Shown here one piece after another: positions 20,771-28,577 of a DNA stretch of 64,000 nucleotides. This DNA comes from Gammaproteobacteria bacterium (GTDB taxonomy: Bacteria; Pseudomonadota; Gammaproteobacteria; S012-40): positions 868,001-932,000 of the forward strand of contig JAOUMY010000001.1 of NCBI GenBank assembly GCA_029881255.1, in the 5' to 3' direction. The position numbers and the translations under genes are program-made. Numbering within the stretch: position 1 is the stretch's first letter; every line of letters begins with the position of its first letter. The notes beneath the pieces are model-generated. The model was given only the letters and a program-made list of their open reading frames with translations. It had not been told where the DNA came from and made no database searches.

Positions 20771-21705
20771 AACCCGGTAAGAAAATGCGCGGCGCAGATA
20801 AAGTGGCACGCATCCCGGTAAAGATACAACCAACAACGAAACCCTTGCGCAAACCTAGCTGGATTCGTGCGAAAACCCCATTGACTGGGCGTGTAAACAA
20901 ACTTAAAGACGTTTTGCGTGAACAGCGCCTGCATACCGTCTGCGAAGAGGCGTCTTGCCCAAATCTGGGTGAGTGTTTTAGTCATGGTACGGCGACTTTT
21001 ATGATTATGGGTGACATATGTACCCGTCGCTGTCCGTTTTGCGATGTCGGTCATGGTCGTCCGCTACCGTTGGATGAAGATGAGCCGAAACATCTGGCTG
21101 AAACCATTAAAGCTATGGATCTCGACTATGTGGTGATTACCTCTGTCGATCGGGATGACTTGCGTGACGGCGGCGCTGCTCATTTCAAAGCGTGCATCAG
21201 CGCGGTGCGCGAATATAGTCCCAAAACCAAAATAGAAATACTGGTGCCGGATTTTCGTGGTCGTATGGATATCGCGCTCGAGATTTTGCAGGAAACACCA
21301 CCGGACGTGTTTAACCACAATTTAGAAACCGTACCACGACTATATAAAAAAGCGCGTCCTGGCGCCGACTACGAATATTCGTTACAACTCATCCGCAGAT
21401 TTAAGGAAATGTTTCCCGATGTCCCGTCTAAATCGGGCATTATGCTTGGTATAGGCGAGGAAGAAGAGGAAGTTAAACAGGTGCTTAGGGATTTGCGCGA
21501 GCATCAATGTGATATGTTGACCTTGGGCCAATATTTGCAACCAAGCTTGCATCACCTCGCGGTGGAACGCTACGTCACGCCGGATGAGTTTGATCAACTT
21601 GGTAAGTATGCCGAGGAAATTGGTTTCACCAGCGTCGCCAGCGGTCCGATGGTGCGATCTTCCTATCACGCTGATTTGCAGGCGGCGGGTAAAAAGATTT
21701 CCTGA
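20758..21705 (+). CDS. lipA: Lipoyl synthase
   Basis: LipA is a radical-SAM enzyme that inserts two sulfurs into protein-bound octanoyl chains. I start it at the ATG at 20758 ([12 protein letters not shown]; 315 residues) inside the lipB end; the frame is open further upstream but that region is lipB coding. The auxiliary cluster ligands are in [12 protein letters not shown] and the radical-SAM CxxxCxxC is CTRRCPFC. The C-terminal RSSYHAD serine that ligates the auxiliary cluster is present. It acts on the substrate made by LipB. Confidence 0.97.
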   Translation: MSKIEPGKKMRGADKVARIPVKIQPTTKPLRKPSWIRAKTPLTGRVNKLKDVLREQRLHTVCEEASCPNLGECFSHGTATFMIMGDICTRRCPFCDVGHGRPLPLDEDEPKHLAETIKAMDLDYVVITSVDRDDLRDGGAAHFKACISAVREYSPKTKIEILVPDFRGRMDIALEILQETPPDVFNHNLETVPRLYKKARPGADYEYSLQLIRRFKEMFPDVPSKSGIMLGIGEEEEEVKQVLRDLREHQCDMLTLGQYLQPSLHHLAVERYVTPDEFDQLGKYAEEIGFTSVASGPMVRSSYHADLQAAGKKIS

Positions 21706-21759
21706 GTCACAAGAGCCACACGGATCTGGTGAGCAGGGAATGCCATACAAGGAGATAAC

Positions 21760-22959
21760 GTGTTCAGAGCTTTTGTCTTGAGTCTGCTGTCACTTTTTGC
21801 TGGAGCGCAAGCCTCCTATGCCGCCAGTCAATGTGTGCCTGTTGGCAACTGGGTAGATACAAAATCAGAAGAAGTCATAGAAGCCAAGAAAGTGCTGGGT
21901 AAAGCCGAAGGCGCGAAAGTTGTTCTGCTCGGAGAAGATCACGAAAACGCCGAGCATCATCGCTGGCAGTTAGGAATGATTTCGCAGATTTATTCACGTC
22001 GTCAAAACATTGCGCTCGGATTCGAAATGTTTCCACGTGAAGTACAGCCGATTTTAGATGACTGGGTTGCTGGAGAGATTTCCGAAGATCAGTTTCTGTC
22101 CCAAGTGAAATGGCATGAGATCTGGAACTACGATTCAGATCTTTATATGCCGATTTTTCACTTTGCACGTATGAATCGCATACCTATGTTCGCATTGAAC
22201 ATCCCTCGCGAAGTGGTTTCGATGATTGGTGACAAAGGCTGGGCCGAATTGAGCCCCAAGATGCGCGAAAGTATAGGCGAGCCAGCACCACCGACGTCTG
22301 AATTCAAAGAAATGATGCAGCAAGTATTTATGCAGCACATGCCTCATGGACAAGCTCAGGAAGGCGAAGCACCAGAGATTGATCAGGATAAACTGAGTAA
22401 TTTTATGTACGGTCAATTGGCCTGGGACAGGGCAATGGCGGGTTCGATCAAGTCGATACTCGAGTCAGATAAATTCGATTCCGTCGTTGCGATTATGGGC
22501 GCCGGTCACATTATTCCCACCACAGCTGTTCCGTATCAGTTGAGCGCATTAAAGACAAAAGATGTTTTATCGTTTATGCCATGGGACGATACCATGCATT
22601 GCGAGGAGTTTTCCCAATCTATTGCGCATTTTGCATTTGGTGTTGATAAGAAAACAGAGCGCTTTGCCCATGGCAAGAGTTCCAAGCTTCGACGCGTAAT
22701 GTTAGGTGTGTTTTTAGAGAAGTCGGAAGACGGTGTGCTGGTCTCTCGCGTAGTAGATGACAGTATTGCCCAGTCCGCCGGTATAGAAAAAGACGACATT
22801 ATTGTTGAAATAGCGGGTAAGAAGGCGACTGAAGTGGAAGATGTGATTCGTGCTGTGCGCAAGATTGCACCTGGAACCTGGTTGCCACTAACCGTCAAAC
22901 GCATGACGAAGAACATCGCTATGGTGGCAAAATTTCCGCCCTCGCCCAGCGACGATTAG
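21760..22959 (+). CDS. ChaN-like (heme-binding/iron-regulated fold) protein with C-terminal PDZ domain
   Basis: The 399-residue protein starts with GTG five bases after a clean GGAG and has a Sec signal peptide ending near residue 20. Residues about 45-280 match the ChaN/DUF399 fold: VVLLGEDHENAEHHRWQ with conserved Asp-His, FEMFPREVQPILDDWVAGEI, and MGAGHIIPTTAVP near the end. Family members bind heme or iron-regulated cofactors in the envelope. Residues about 308-399 form a PDZ domain (VLVSRVVDDSIAQSAGIEKDDIIVEIAGK). It follows lipA after 54 bases and converges with the flagellin gene, 11 bases apart. Heme binding here is inference from the family. Confidence 0.82.
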   Translation: MFRAFVLSLLSLFAGAQASYAASQCVPVGNWVDTKSEEVIEAKKVLGKAEGAKVVLLGEDHENAEHHRWQLGMISQIYSRRQNIALGFEMFPREVQPILDDWVAGEISEDQFLSQVKWHEIWNYDSDLYMPIFHFARMNRIPMFALNIPREVVSMIGDKGWAELSPKMRESIGEPAPPTSEFKEMMQQVFMQHMPHGQAQEGEAPEIDQDKLSNFMYGQLAWDRAMAGSIKSILESDKFDSVVAIMGAGHIIPTTAVPYQLSALKTKDVLSFMPWDDTMHCEEFSQSIAHFAFGVDKKTERFAHGKSSKLRRVMLGVFLEKSEDGVLVSRVVDDSIAQSAGIEKDDIIVEIAGKKATEVEDVIRAVRKIAPGTWLPLTVKRMTKNIAMVAKFPPSPSDD

Positions 22960-22970
22960 TCTGGCTGAAT

Positions 22971-24413
22971 CTATTTCAACAGATTCAAAGCCAGTTGTGG
23001 TCGTAGATTTGCCTGTGCCAGCATTGCAATCCCACTCTTCTTGAGTATGAGTGAACGCGTCAACTCCGCTGTTTCCTTAGCATAGTCGGCATCTTCGATG
23101 CGACTACGTGAAGCGGAAAGGTTCACATGATAGGTTTCAGAGTTGCGTATGGTGGATTCAAATTTACTTTGTAATGCACCGTAGGCGGCACGTTGAGACG
23201 ACACACTCGCAATAGCGGCATCAACCATTGCCAACGCCTTATTGGAAGCGTCTACGGTGCTGACGTCTAGTTCTGCTACTTCGAGAAGCTTAGATGCCTC
23301 GGTGGAGTTAGTAATTACATCTCCCGCATTGCCCGTGACCGAAAACGATTTTTCAGAATCAAACGTAACCTGGCCTGTGACTTCCACCGTGTCTGCAACC
23401 GCGTCAGCGGTTAGCGTTTGTGTGCTGCTCGCGCCTTTAACTACAACATCACCGTCATTGGCGTTAGATGTATCGCTGAGGGTGATGTTTTCACCCCCAA
23501 AATGGGTCAGCGTAATACCAGAACCATCTTCTTTCACTGAGGCAACGACACCTGTTGTGGCAGTTTGATCGTTAAATGCTTGAGCTGCCTGATTGAGTGA
23601 CTCTACACCTGTATTGTTATCGATTTCAAAGGCAACGGTTTTGGTTTCGCCATTGTCTGCAGTGATATTCAATTGATATGAACCCGCAGCACTGAACTCT
23701 AGATCAATTTCTGTCTGCGCAAAGGCTGTAACACCGGTTGACTCAGAGACAAGATTGACGTTTTGCGCAATTGTCGCGGCAGAATCACCAGCATCGTAGT
23801 TTACCGTTGCCGTGCCTTCTGAACCGGTGATGTCGACACTACCTGGAGCGGCAATTCGACTGGCAAGGTCTACCGATGAGGTATTACCTTCCAGACGATT
23901 ATCGCCATACTGATCAGTCTGAAAATTCTTGGTGTTAGCGGAAATAACATTTCCTGCATTCGGGCCCACCTGAAACAGGGCGGTGTTAAAAGAGCCATCG
24001 AGCAATTTCTGCCCATTAAATTCTGTCGTCTGCGCAATACGATTAAGTTCGGAAGTTAACTGTCCGACTTCCTGTTGTAATGCATCACGATCCGAATCCG
24101 AATTGGTTGCATTAACGGATTGAACCGCCAATTCACGTACGCGCTGGAGTATACCGCTGGCTTCTTGTAAAGCACCTTCAGCAACTTGTGCCAGAGAAAT
24201 ACCGTCGTTGGTATTGCGTATGGCCTGGCTGGTGCCGAGTATTTGGGTCGTCATGCGTGCAACGATTGCCAGGCCGGCGGCATCATCGCGCGCACTATTG
24301 ATGCGTTTACCAGAAGACAGTCGCTCAAGTGGTGTCTTAATCTTGCTTTCCGTACGGTTCAGATTCTTCTGAGCGTTGATCGAAGACACATTGGTGTTGA
24401 TGTTCATGGGCAT
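22971..24413 (-). CDS. fliC: Flagellin
   Basis: Flagellin is the filament subunit of the flagellum. I start at the ATG at 24413 ([15 protein letters not shown]), seven bases after GGAG; the frame stays open to 24575 but that extension is not flagellin-like. The 480-residue protein has the conserved N-terminal D0/D1 helices ([22 protein letters not shown], then [11 protein letters not shown]). A beta-rich variable middle (about residues 180-390) follows, and the C-terminal D0 helix has [19 protein letters not shown] and RPQLALNLL. No cap, chaperone or other flagellar structural gene is nearby, so it is a stand-alone flagellin locus. I did not find a convincing sigma28 box. Confidence 0.95.
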   Translation of the reverse strand: MPMNINTNVSSINAQKNLNRTESKIKTPLERLSSGKRINSARDDAAGLAIVARMTTQILGTSQAIRNTNDGISLAQVAEGALQEASGILQRVRELAVQSVNATNSDSDRDALQQEVGQLTSELNRIAQTTEFNGQKLLDGSFNTALFQVGPNAGNVISANTKNFQTDQYGDNRLEGNTSSVDLASRIAAPGSVDITGSEGTATVNYDAGDSAATIAQNVNLVSESTGVTAFAQTEIDLEFSAAGSYQLNITADNGETKTVAFEIDNNTGVESLNQAAQAFNDQTATTGVVASVKEDGSGITLTHFGGENITLSDTSNANDGDVVVKGASSTQTLTADAVADTVEVTGQVTFDSEKSFSVTGNAGDVITNSTEASKLLEVAELDVSTVDASNKALAMVDAAIASVSSQRAAYGALQSKFESTIRNSETYHVNLSASRSRIEDADYAKETAELTRSLILKKSGIAMLAQANLRPQLALNLLK

Positions 24414-24662
24414 GACAAATCTCCAGCCTATACGCGGGTGTGTCCTTTTTACGGCCGGCGGCGGAAAAAGCCTCGGATTTGCGTCACATTTCCATAGTCC
24501 GAATCTACGAAAAAGTGAAAAATGTGATGCGGTTGGCGGTTCTGAGCTTAAGTCTGAATGGCGTGGATAGTGCACGTGGATAGAAGTAGATTATCGATCT
24601 GTTTTGAACTAAGAAGCATAATGATATATTTTGTGGCGTTAATTTCGTTAGGACAGCGCGTA

Positions 24663-24896
24663 GTGACATTCAATCAACGCAATTTGTGCGTACTTACTGT
24701 TGTATTTTGTTTGCTTTTTCTCAGTGGGTGCGGATACAAGAAAATTAAGCCATGGCACCGTAATATACTGGCGCAGGAAAAAGCACAGTTAATAGATGAT
24801 AAATTGGAGGCGGAAGCCGACCAGCACATCTACTTCAGCAAAGAAGCGGCCAATGGTGGTGAAGGATTTGGCGGTGGAGGTTGCGGATGCAATTAA
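24663..24896 (+). CDS. Small DUF4266 lipoprotein
   Basis: The short protein has a lipoprotein signal ending FLSGC and a mature part that reads KPWHRNILAQEKAQL and then HIYFSKEAANGGEGFGGGGCGCN. This matches the DUF4266 pattern: W-x-R near the start, an F-S-K/R-E-A block and a Gly/Cys-rich end with CGCN. I place the start at the GTG at 24663 because it gives a typical 20-residue signal with AGGA nine bases upstream; the ATG at 24621 is an alternative adding 14 residues. It overlaps the DUF3570 gene by ten bases. The terminal Cys pair could bind metal or a cofactor, but no function is established to my knowledge. Confidence 0.85.
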   Translation: MTFNQRNLCVLTVVFCLLFLSGCGYKKIKPWHRNILAQEKAQLIDDKLEAEADQHIYFSKEAANGGEGFGGGGCGCN

Positions 24897-26176
24897 AAAA
24901 AGGCCTCCCCAAGATCAGCGGTGCACTTGCGGTGGCGACTGGTACTTTGCTCCATGGTGTTGGGCAGGTATTGGCTGCAGATTCAGTTGATAACAAGGCT
25001 AGTATTTCCCATCTGGAATATCTAGAAGCGGATCGTGTCGCGGTAAAAAAGACACAGTTGCTCTATGAAAAAGATTTCGACGCAGACAATCAGTTAAGCT
25101 TGAGTTTTGTTTACGACACGATGACGGGCGTTTCGCCAAATGGTCGACGAGTGGACTTCTCTAAACTGGACTCTGGTGAAATACCCGTAACGACAGCCTC
25201 TGGATTTTCATTCCAGGTGACAGGCGATACAACTGCCGACCCACGGACCTGGGTAACGGCTTTTTCTGACAGACGTTACGCGGGCTCGGGCGATTGGACG
25301 CGTAAATTCAATTCTAATCTAACAGGATCTTTCAGCGCTTCATTTTCGGACGAAAACGATTATCGTTCCTATGGTGGCGCGTTAAAGTTTGTTAACGAGT
25401 TTAATAGCAAGCTTTCGGCATTAACTTTTGGTGTTGGACGAAACAACGATCAAATTCGACCAGTGAGTAAAATACAAGAGGCAAAATCGGTTCTATGGTG
25501 CGAGGACTCGCACAATTATCAGCCAATTTGGATAGATTGTGTTCCCTCTTCTGTTCGTTACGAAGTGGGAAACAAGACATCAGTCGATGCGATGATCGGT
25601 TACTCTCAGATATGGAACAAGCGCACGATCTGGCAGCTCAATTATGGCTATACCAACTTGAGCGGTTATCTTACCGATCCCTATAAGCTAGTCAGTGTAT
25701 TTGACCCCGTGTTTGGCGAATCAGCATTTATCTATGAGAAACGCCCTGAACAACGGAATATGCATCGACTGTTTTTCAAATTGGTAAAAGTTATTCGCGA
25801 AAACGTGGCGCGAATTTCGTATCGTTTCTTCTGGGATGATTGGGGAATACGTGCACATACCGTAGATTTGAAGTATCGCTATGAAATGAAGAAGTCGTTC
25901 TATCTTCGACCAAGATTTCGTTATAGCTATCAAAACAGTGCTTATTTCTTTCAAAACTATATCGACTCAAATTCATTGGAGCCGGAGTTTGTGTCTGCGG
26001 ATCATCGCGTAGGCGAGCAAATAACGATTACGGCGGGTTTGAAAGTGGGTTTTGATTTGTCAGACGTCCATCGTATTTCTATTAAGAGTGATTATGTGCG
26101 TCAAATGTATCCCCAAAAAAACTTGCCTGCCATGAATACGCTGGTATTTCAATTTATATACGCCACCAAGTTTTAA
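24887..26176 (+). CDS. DUF3570 outer-membrane beta-barrel-like protein
   Basis: I start at the ATG at 24887, preceded by GGAGG within the end of the DUF4266 gene, giving 429 residues. An N-terminal signal (about residues 1-32, ending VLAADS) is followed by alternating aromatic strands, such as QLSLSFVYDTMTGVSPNGRR and SYRFFWDDWGIRAHTVDLKYRY. The C-terminus ends in a phenylalanine (QFIYATKF), the usual outer-membrane barrel signal. This matches the DUF3570 family, which is commonly found beside DUF4266 and ApbE. The role is unknown. Coupled translation with the DUF4266 gene suggests the two products work together in the outer envelope. Confidence 0.85.
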   Translation: MQLKKGLPKISGALAVATGTLLHGVGQVLAADSVDNKASISHLEYLEADRVAVKKTQLLYEKDFDADNQLSLSFVYDTMTGVSPNGRRVDFSKLDSGEIPVTTASGFSFQVTGDTTADPRTWVTAFSDRRYAGSGDWTRKFNSNLTGSFSASFSDENDYRSYGGALKFVNEFNSKLSALTFGVGRNNDQIRPVSKIQEAKSVLWCEDSHNYQPIWIDCVPSSVRYEVGNKTSVDAMIGYSQIWNKRTIWQLNYGYTNLSGYLTDPYKLVSVFDPVFGESAFIYEKRPEQRNMHRLFFKLVKVIRENVARISYRFFWDDWGIRAHTVDLKYRYEMKKSFYLRPRFRYSYQNSAYFFQNYIDSNSLEPEFVSADHRVGEQITITAGLKVGFDLSDVHRISIKSDYVRQMYPQKNLPAMNTLVFQFIYATKF

Positions 26177-26190
26177 CAGGCGAATATCTG

Positions 26191-27075
26191 ATGCACGAAG
26201 AATCGCTCACCCTGAAATTCAATAAACAATACTGGATTGCCAGTTTTAGTGCTATGGCTAGCCCATGTTATGTGTATATTGATCACAATGATGTGGAAAA
26301 GGTGAAAAATGCTGCGGTTGTTGTAGCCAACGAAGCGTATCGTATAGAAAGGAAGTTTAGCCGTTATCGTGATGACAATGTCATTTACCAGATCAACAAT
26401 AGCCAAGGTATGCCAGTTAAAGTTGATGCTGAGACTTCGTTGTTGCTCAATTATGCTGAACAGTGTTATCAGCTCAGTGAAGGCGCTTTCGATATCACTT
26501 CAGGCGTTTTGCGTCGCGCGTGGACGTTTGATGGTAGTGACAACCTTCCCCGCAAGTCGGATGTCACGCAGCTTTTGGAAAAGGTAGGTTGGGAGAAAAT
26601 TCAGTGGCAGTCTCCTCAGCTAACCTTACAAGATGGCATGGAACTAGATTTTGGTGGTATCGGTAAGGAATACGCGGTTGATCGCGCCGCAACATTATTA
26701 AAGGAAGCCGGTATCCAGTCTGCCATCGTCAACTTTGGCGGAGACCTGGTGTGTATTGGAGAAAGGCAAGCTGGATATCCTTGGGAAGTGGCCATAGAGC
26801 CAACTTCCTCGTCAGAAAAGGTCAAGTTAATAAAGATTCGTAGCAGCGCCTTGGCGACTAGTGGTACGACAAAACGCTATGTTAAAAAAAATGGGGTGCG
26901 TTATGGGCATATTATTGATCCGCGTAGTGGTTACCCCGTAGAACATGCGCCATTGTCTGTGACTGTAGAGGCGGCTACATGTTTGGAGGCCGGTATACTT
27001 GCAACGATGGCAATGTTGCACGGCGAGCACGCCGAGGCTTTTCTCAAGCTTCAGGGCGTGCGTTATTGGATGTAG
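26191..27075 (+). CDS. apbE: ApbE-family FAD:protein FMN transferase
   Basis: ApbE transfers FMN from FAD to a threonine in target proteins. The 294-residue protein has the core motifs ERKFSRYRDDNVIYQIN, GAFDITSGVL, LDFGGIGKEYAVDRA, IVNFGGDLVCIG, ALATSGTTKRYV and HIIDPRSGYPVEHAP. It starts 14 bases after the DUF3570 gene and is evidently in the same operon. Unlike typical ApbE lipoproteins it shows no signal peptide or lipobox: the N-terminus is MHEESLTLKFNKQYW. Possible substrates elsewhere in the window are RsxD and RsxG, which contain flavinylation-type SGAT and TGAT motifs. The DUF4266 or DUF3570 product may instead be its partner. Confidence 0.93.
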   Translation: MHEESLTLKFNKQYWIASFSAMASPCYVYIDHNDVEKVKNAAVVVANEAYRIERKFSRYRDDNVIYQINNSQGMPVKVDAETSLLLNYAEQCYQLSEGAFDITSGVLRRAWTFDGSDNLPRKSDVTQLLEKVGWEKIQWQSPQLTLQDGMELDFGGIGKEYAVDRAATLLKEAGIQSAIVNFGGDLVCIGERQAGYPWEVAIEPTSSSEKVKLIKIRSSALATSGTTKRYVKKNGVRYGHIIDPRSGYPVEHAPLSVTVEAATCLEAGILATMAMLHGEHAEAFLKLQGVRYWM

Positions 27076-27078
27076 ACT

Positions 27079-28539
27079 TTACAAGGTCGAGACATCCCCT
27101 GGATCTACCCACTCATTTGTCGTACCGGTTTGATCGATGGGTGCAATTCCTCCAGTGAGAACTTCTGGATTATTTATTCCGAAATATCGATACATTGTTG
27201 CCGCCATGGCAAACGGCTCACATTGATAACTGTCGTCGGCAGGGGTTGTATAGAGTCGATTGTTGTCGGCAGAGCCTTTCAGTTTTGTCTTTCCAACTAA
27301 ACGTCCGAGATTTTGAGTAGGAATACCAGTTCCAGCGGAGGGACCTGCGCCGACGATATACAAATTCTGATTGTTACCGTGATCCCATCCCAGTGAATTG
27401 TTGAGATTCGCGTTACGCCCAAAATCTCCGTGAACGAAAATCGCAATATTGTTTTTGCCCGATGCCTCTATGTGCTTAGCCGCAACTTCCAGAGCGCTGA
27501 ACAGATCGCGCATGCGCGCGCTGTACTCTTGAATGGCATCATTGTGATCATCCCATCCACCGAGCCCGTCACTTCCCATGCTTAATGCTAGTGTGTCAGG
27601 ATTGCTAACCAACAGGCGAATCGCGTTCTCTAGTTTACGGCTAAACTGGTTGTTATCCGGATAAACCAGTGTTGTGCCAGGATTGTCTGGGTCATCAGGT
27701 AACGCGCTAGTGCGAACTTGGGTGCTTAATTCCTCTATAAACGAAGACATCTCGCCGCGTTTCTTAAAGGCCTCGATCACCTTGGTGTACCGCTCTGTTT
27801 GGCCGGATATGGTTTGCTGCGCAAGTAGATCGAGTCGTTCATGTTCATCTGGATTGAATGCATCGTTATTTGCACGCTGATAAGGATTGCCGAGGTTTCG
27901 ATCTAGCGAAAGCGGTTTAAATCTCGGATCTAGTGACAGATCACCCTGATTGAAGAACAAGGAATCACCCTCCATCGAAACAAAGGGAAAAAGCGCGTCA
28001 AGTGAAATAGCATCGTTCGCCGACAATATAGCCGCGACATTGCTTCCAATGCCTGGCCTCATATCTTCTTCTCCGACTAAACCGGTTAAATTGGAAAAAA
28101 TACTGGGGCGATGCGCCTTTGAATCATCTAATACGCGATTTAATGTTCTGTATACTGAAAGGCGTCCGGCCTTCATCATGCGTTCCATTTGTCGACCGCC
28201 GGCATTTAACCAGAAGAGATTAGGTGTTACCTCGGAGCCACTCATCTCAGGCATGAGGTTGTTACTATATTTGTTTTGTGAAACGGAATTGATTTCATCC
28301 ATGTTGCTCAAATTGGCGCCCAGTTCTGATGGGCCGCCATATAGAAATATATTGATGATCTGAGGTAATTTAGCTGGTTTGACAAAATCAATTTGTCCAA
28401 GAACCAGTGCTCTGGCATTCAATAGTTTCTTCTTGGAAATTCCCGCGGCGGAGGCAGGTGCTATGATGCCACCCGGGCCCATCGTCCAGCCAGCCGCGCC
28501 TAATATACCTAATGCTTTTAAAAGTGATCGTCTTTTCAT
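27079..28539 (-). CDS. DUF1501 family Tat-exported protein
   Basis: From the ATG at 28539 it is 486 residues. It starts with a twin-arginine signal, MKRRSLLKALGILGAAGW, followed by a hydrophobic stretch and an Ala-rich cleavage region near residue 32. The body has DUF1501 features: INIFLYGGPSELG near the start, then LALSMGSDGLGGWDDHNDAIQEY, and NIAIFVHGDFGRNANLNNSLGWDHG with metal-binding-like Asp/His residues. The family is grouped with alkaline-phosphatase-like folds, but its activity is not established. It follows the lipoprotein at 28578 with a 38-base gap, paralleling the DUF1800-DUF1501 pairs of other bacteria, and converges with apbE. Confidence 0.85.
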   Translation of the reverse strand: MKRRSLLKALGILGAAGWTMGPGGIIAPASAAGISKKKLLNARALVLGQIDFVKPAKLPQIINIFLYGGPSELGANLSNMDEINSVSQNKYSNNLMPEMSGSEVTPNLFWLNAGGRQMERMMKAGRLSVYRTLNRVLDDSKAHRPSIFSNLTGLVGEEDMRPGIGSNVAAILSANDAISLDALFPFVSMEGDSLFFNQGDLSLDPRFKPLSLDRNLGNPYQRANNDAFNPDEHERLDLLAQQTISGQTERYTKVIEAFKKRGEMSSFIEELSTQVRTSALPDDPDNPGTTLVYPDNNQFSRKLENAIRLLVSNPDTLALSMGSDGLGGWDDHNDAIQEYSARMRDLFSALEVAAKHIEASGKNNIAIFVHGDFGRNANLNNSLGWDHGNNQNLYIVGAGPSAGTGIPTQNLGRLVGKTKLKGSADNNRLYTTPADDSYQCEPFAMAATMYRYFGINNPEVLTGGIAPIDQTGTTNEWVDPGDVSTL

Positions 28540-28577
28540 ATTCGTTACTCGTTCGTTGCCGTGCATGTGGCTTCGCG

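Noticed and set aside
24414-24575. N-terminal extension of the flagellin reading frame
   Set aside because: The extra 54 residues are not flagellin-like and precede a good ribosome-binding site and the conserved [13 protein letters not shown] start.
24414-24600. Sigma28 promoter for flagellin
   Set aside because: A TAAA exists on the minus strand, but nothing resembling GCCGATAA lies at the right distance.
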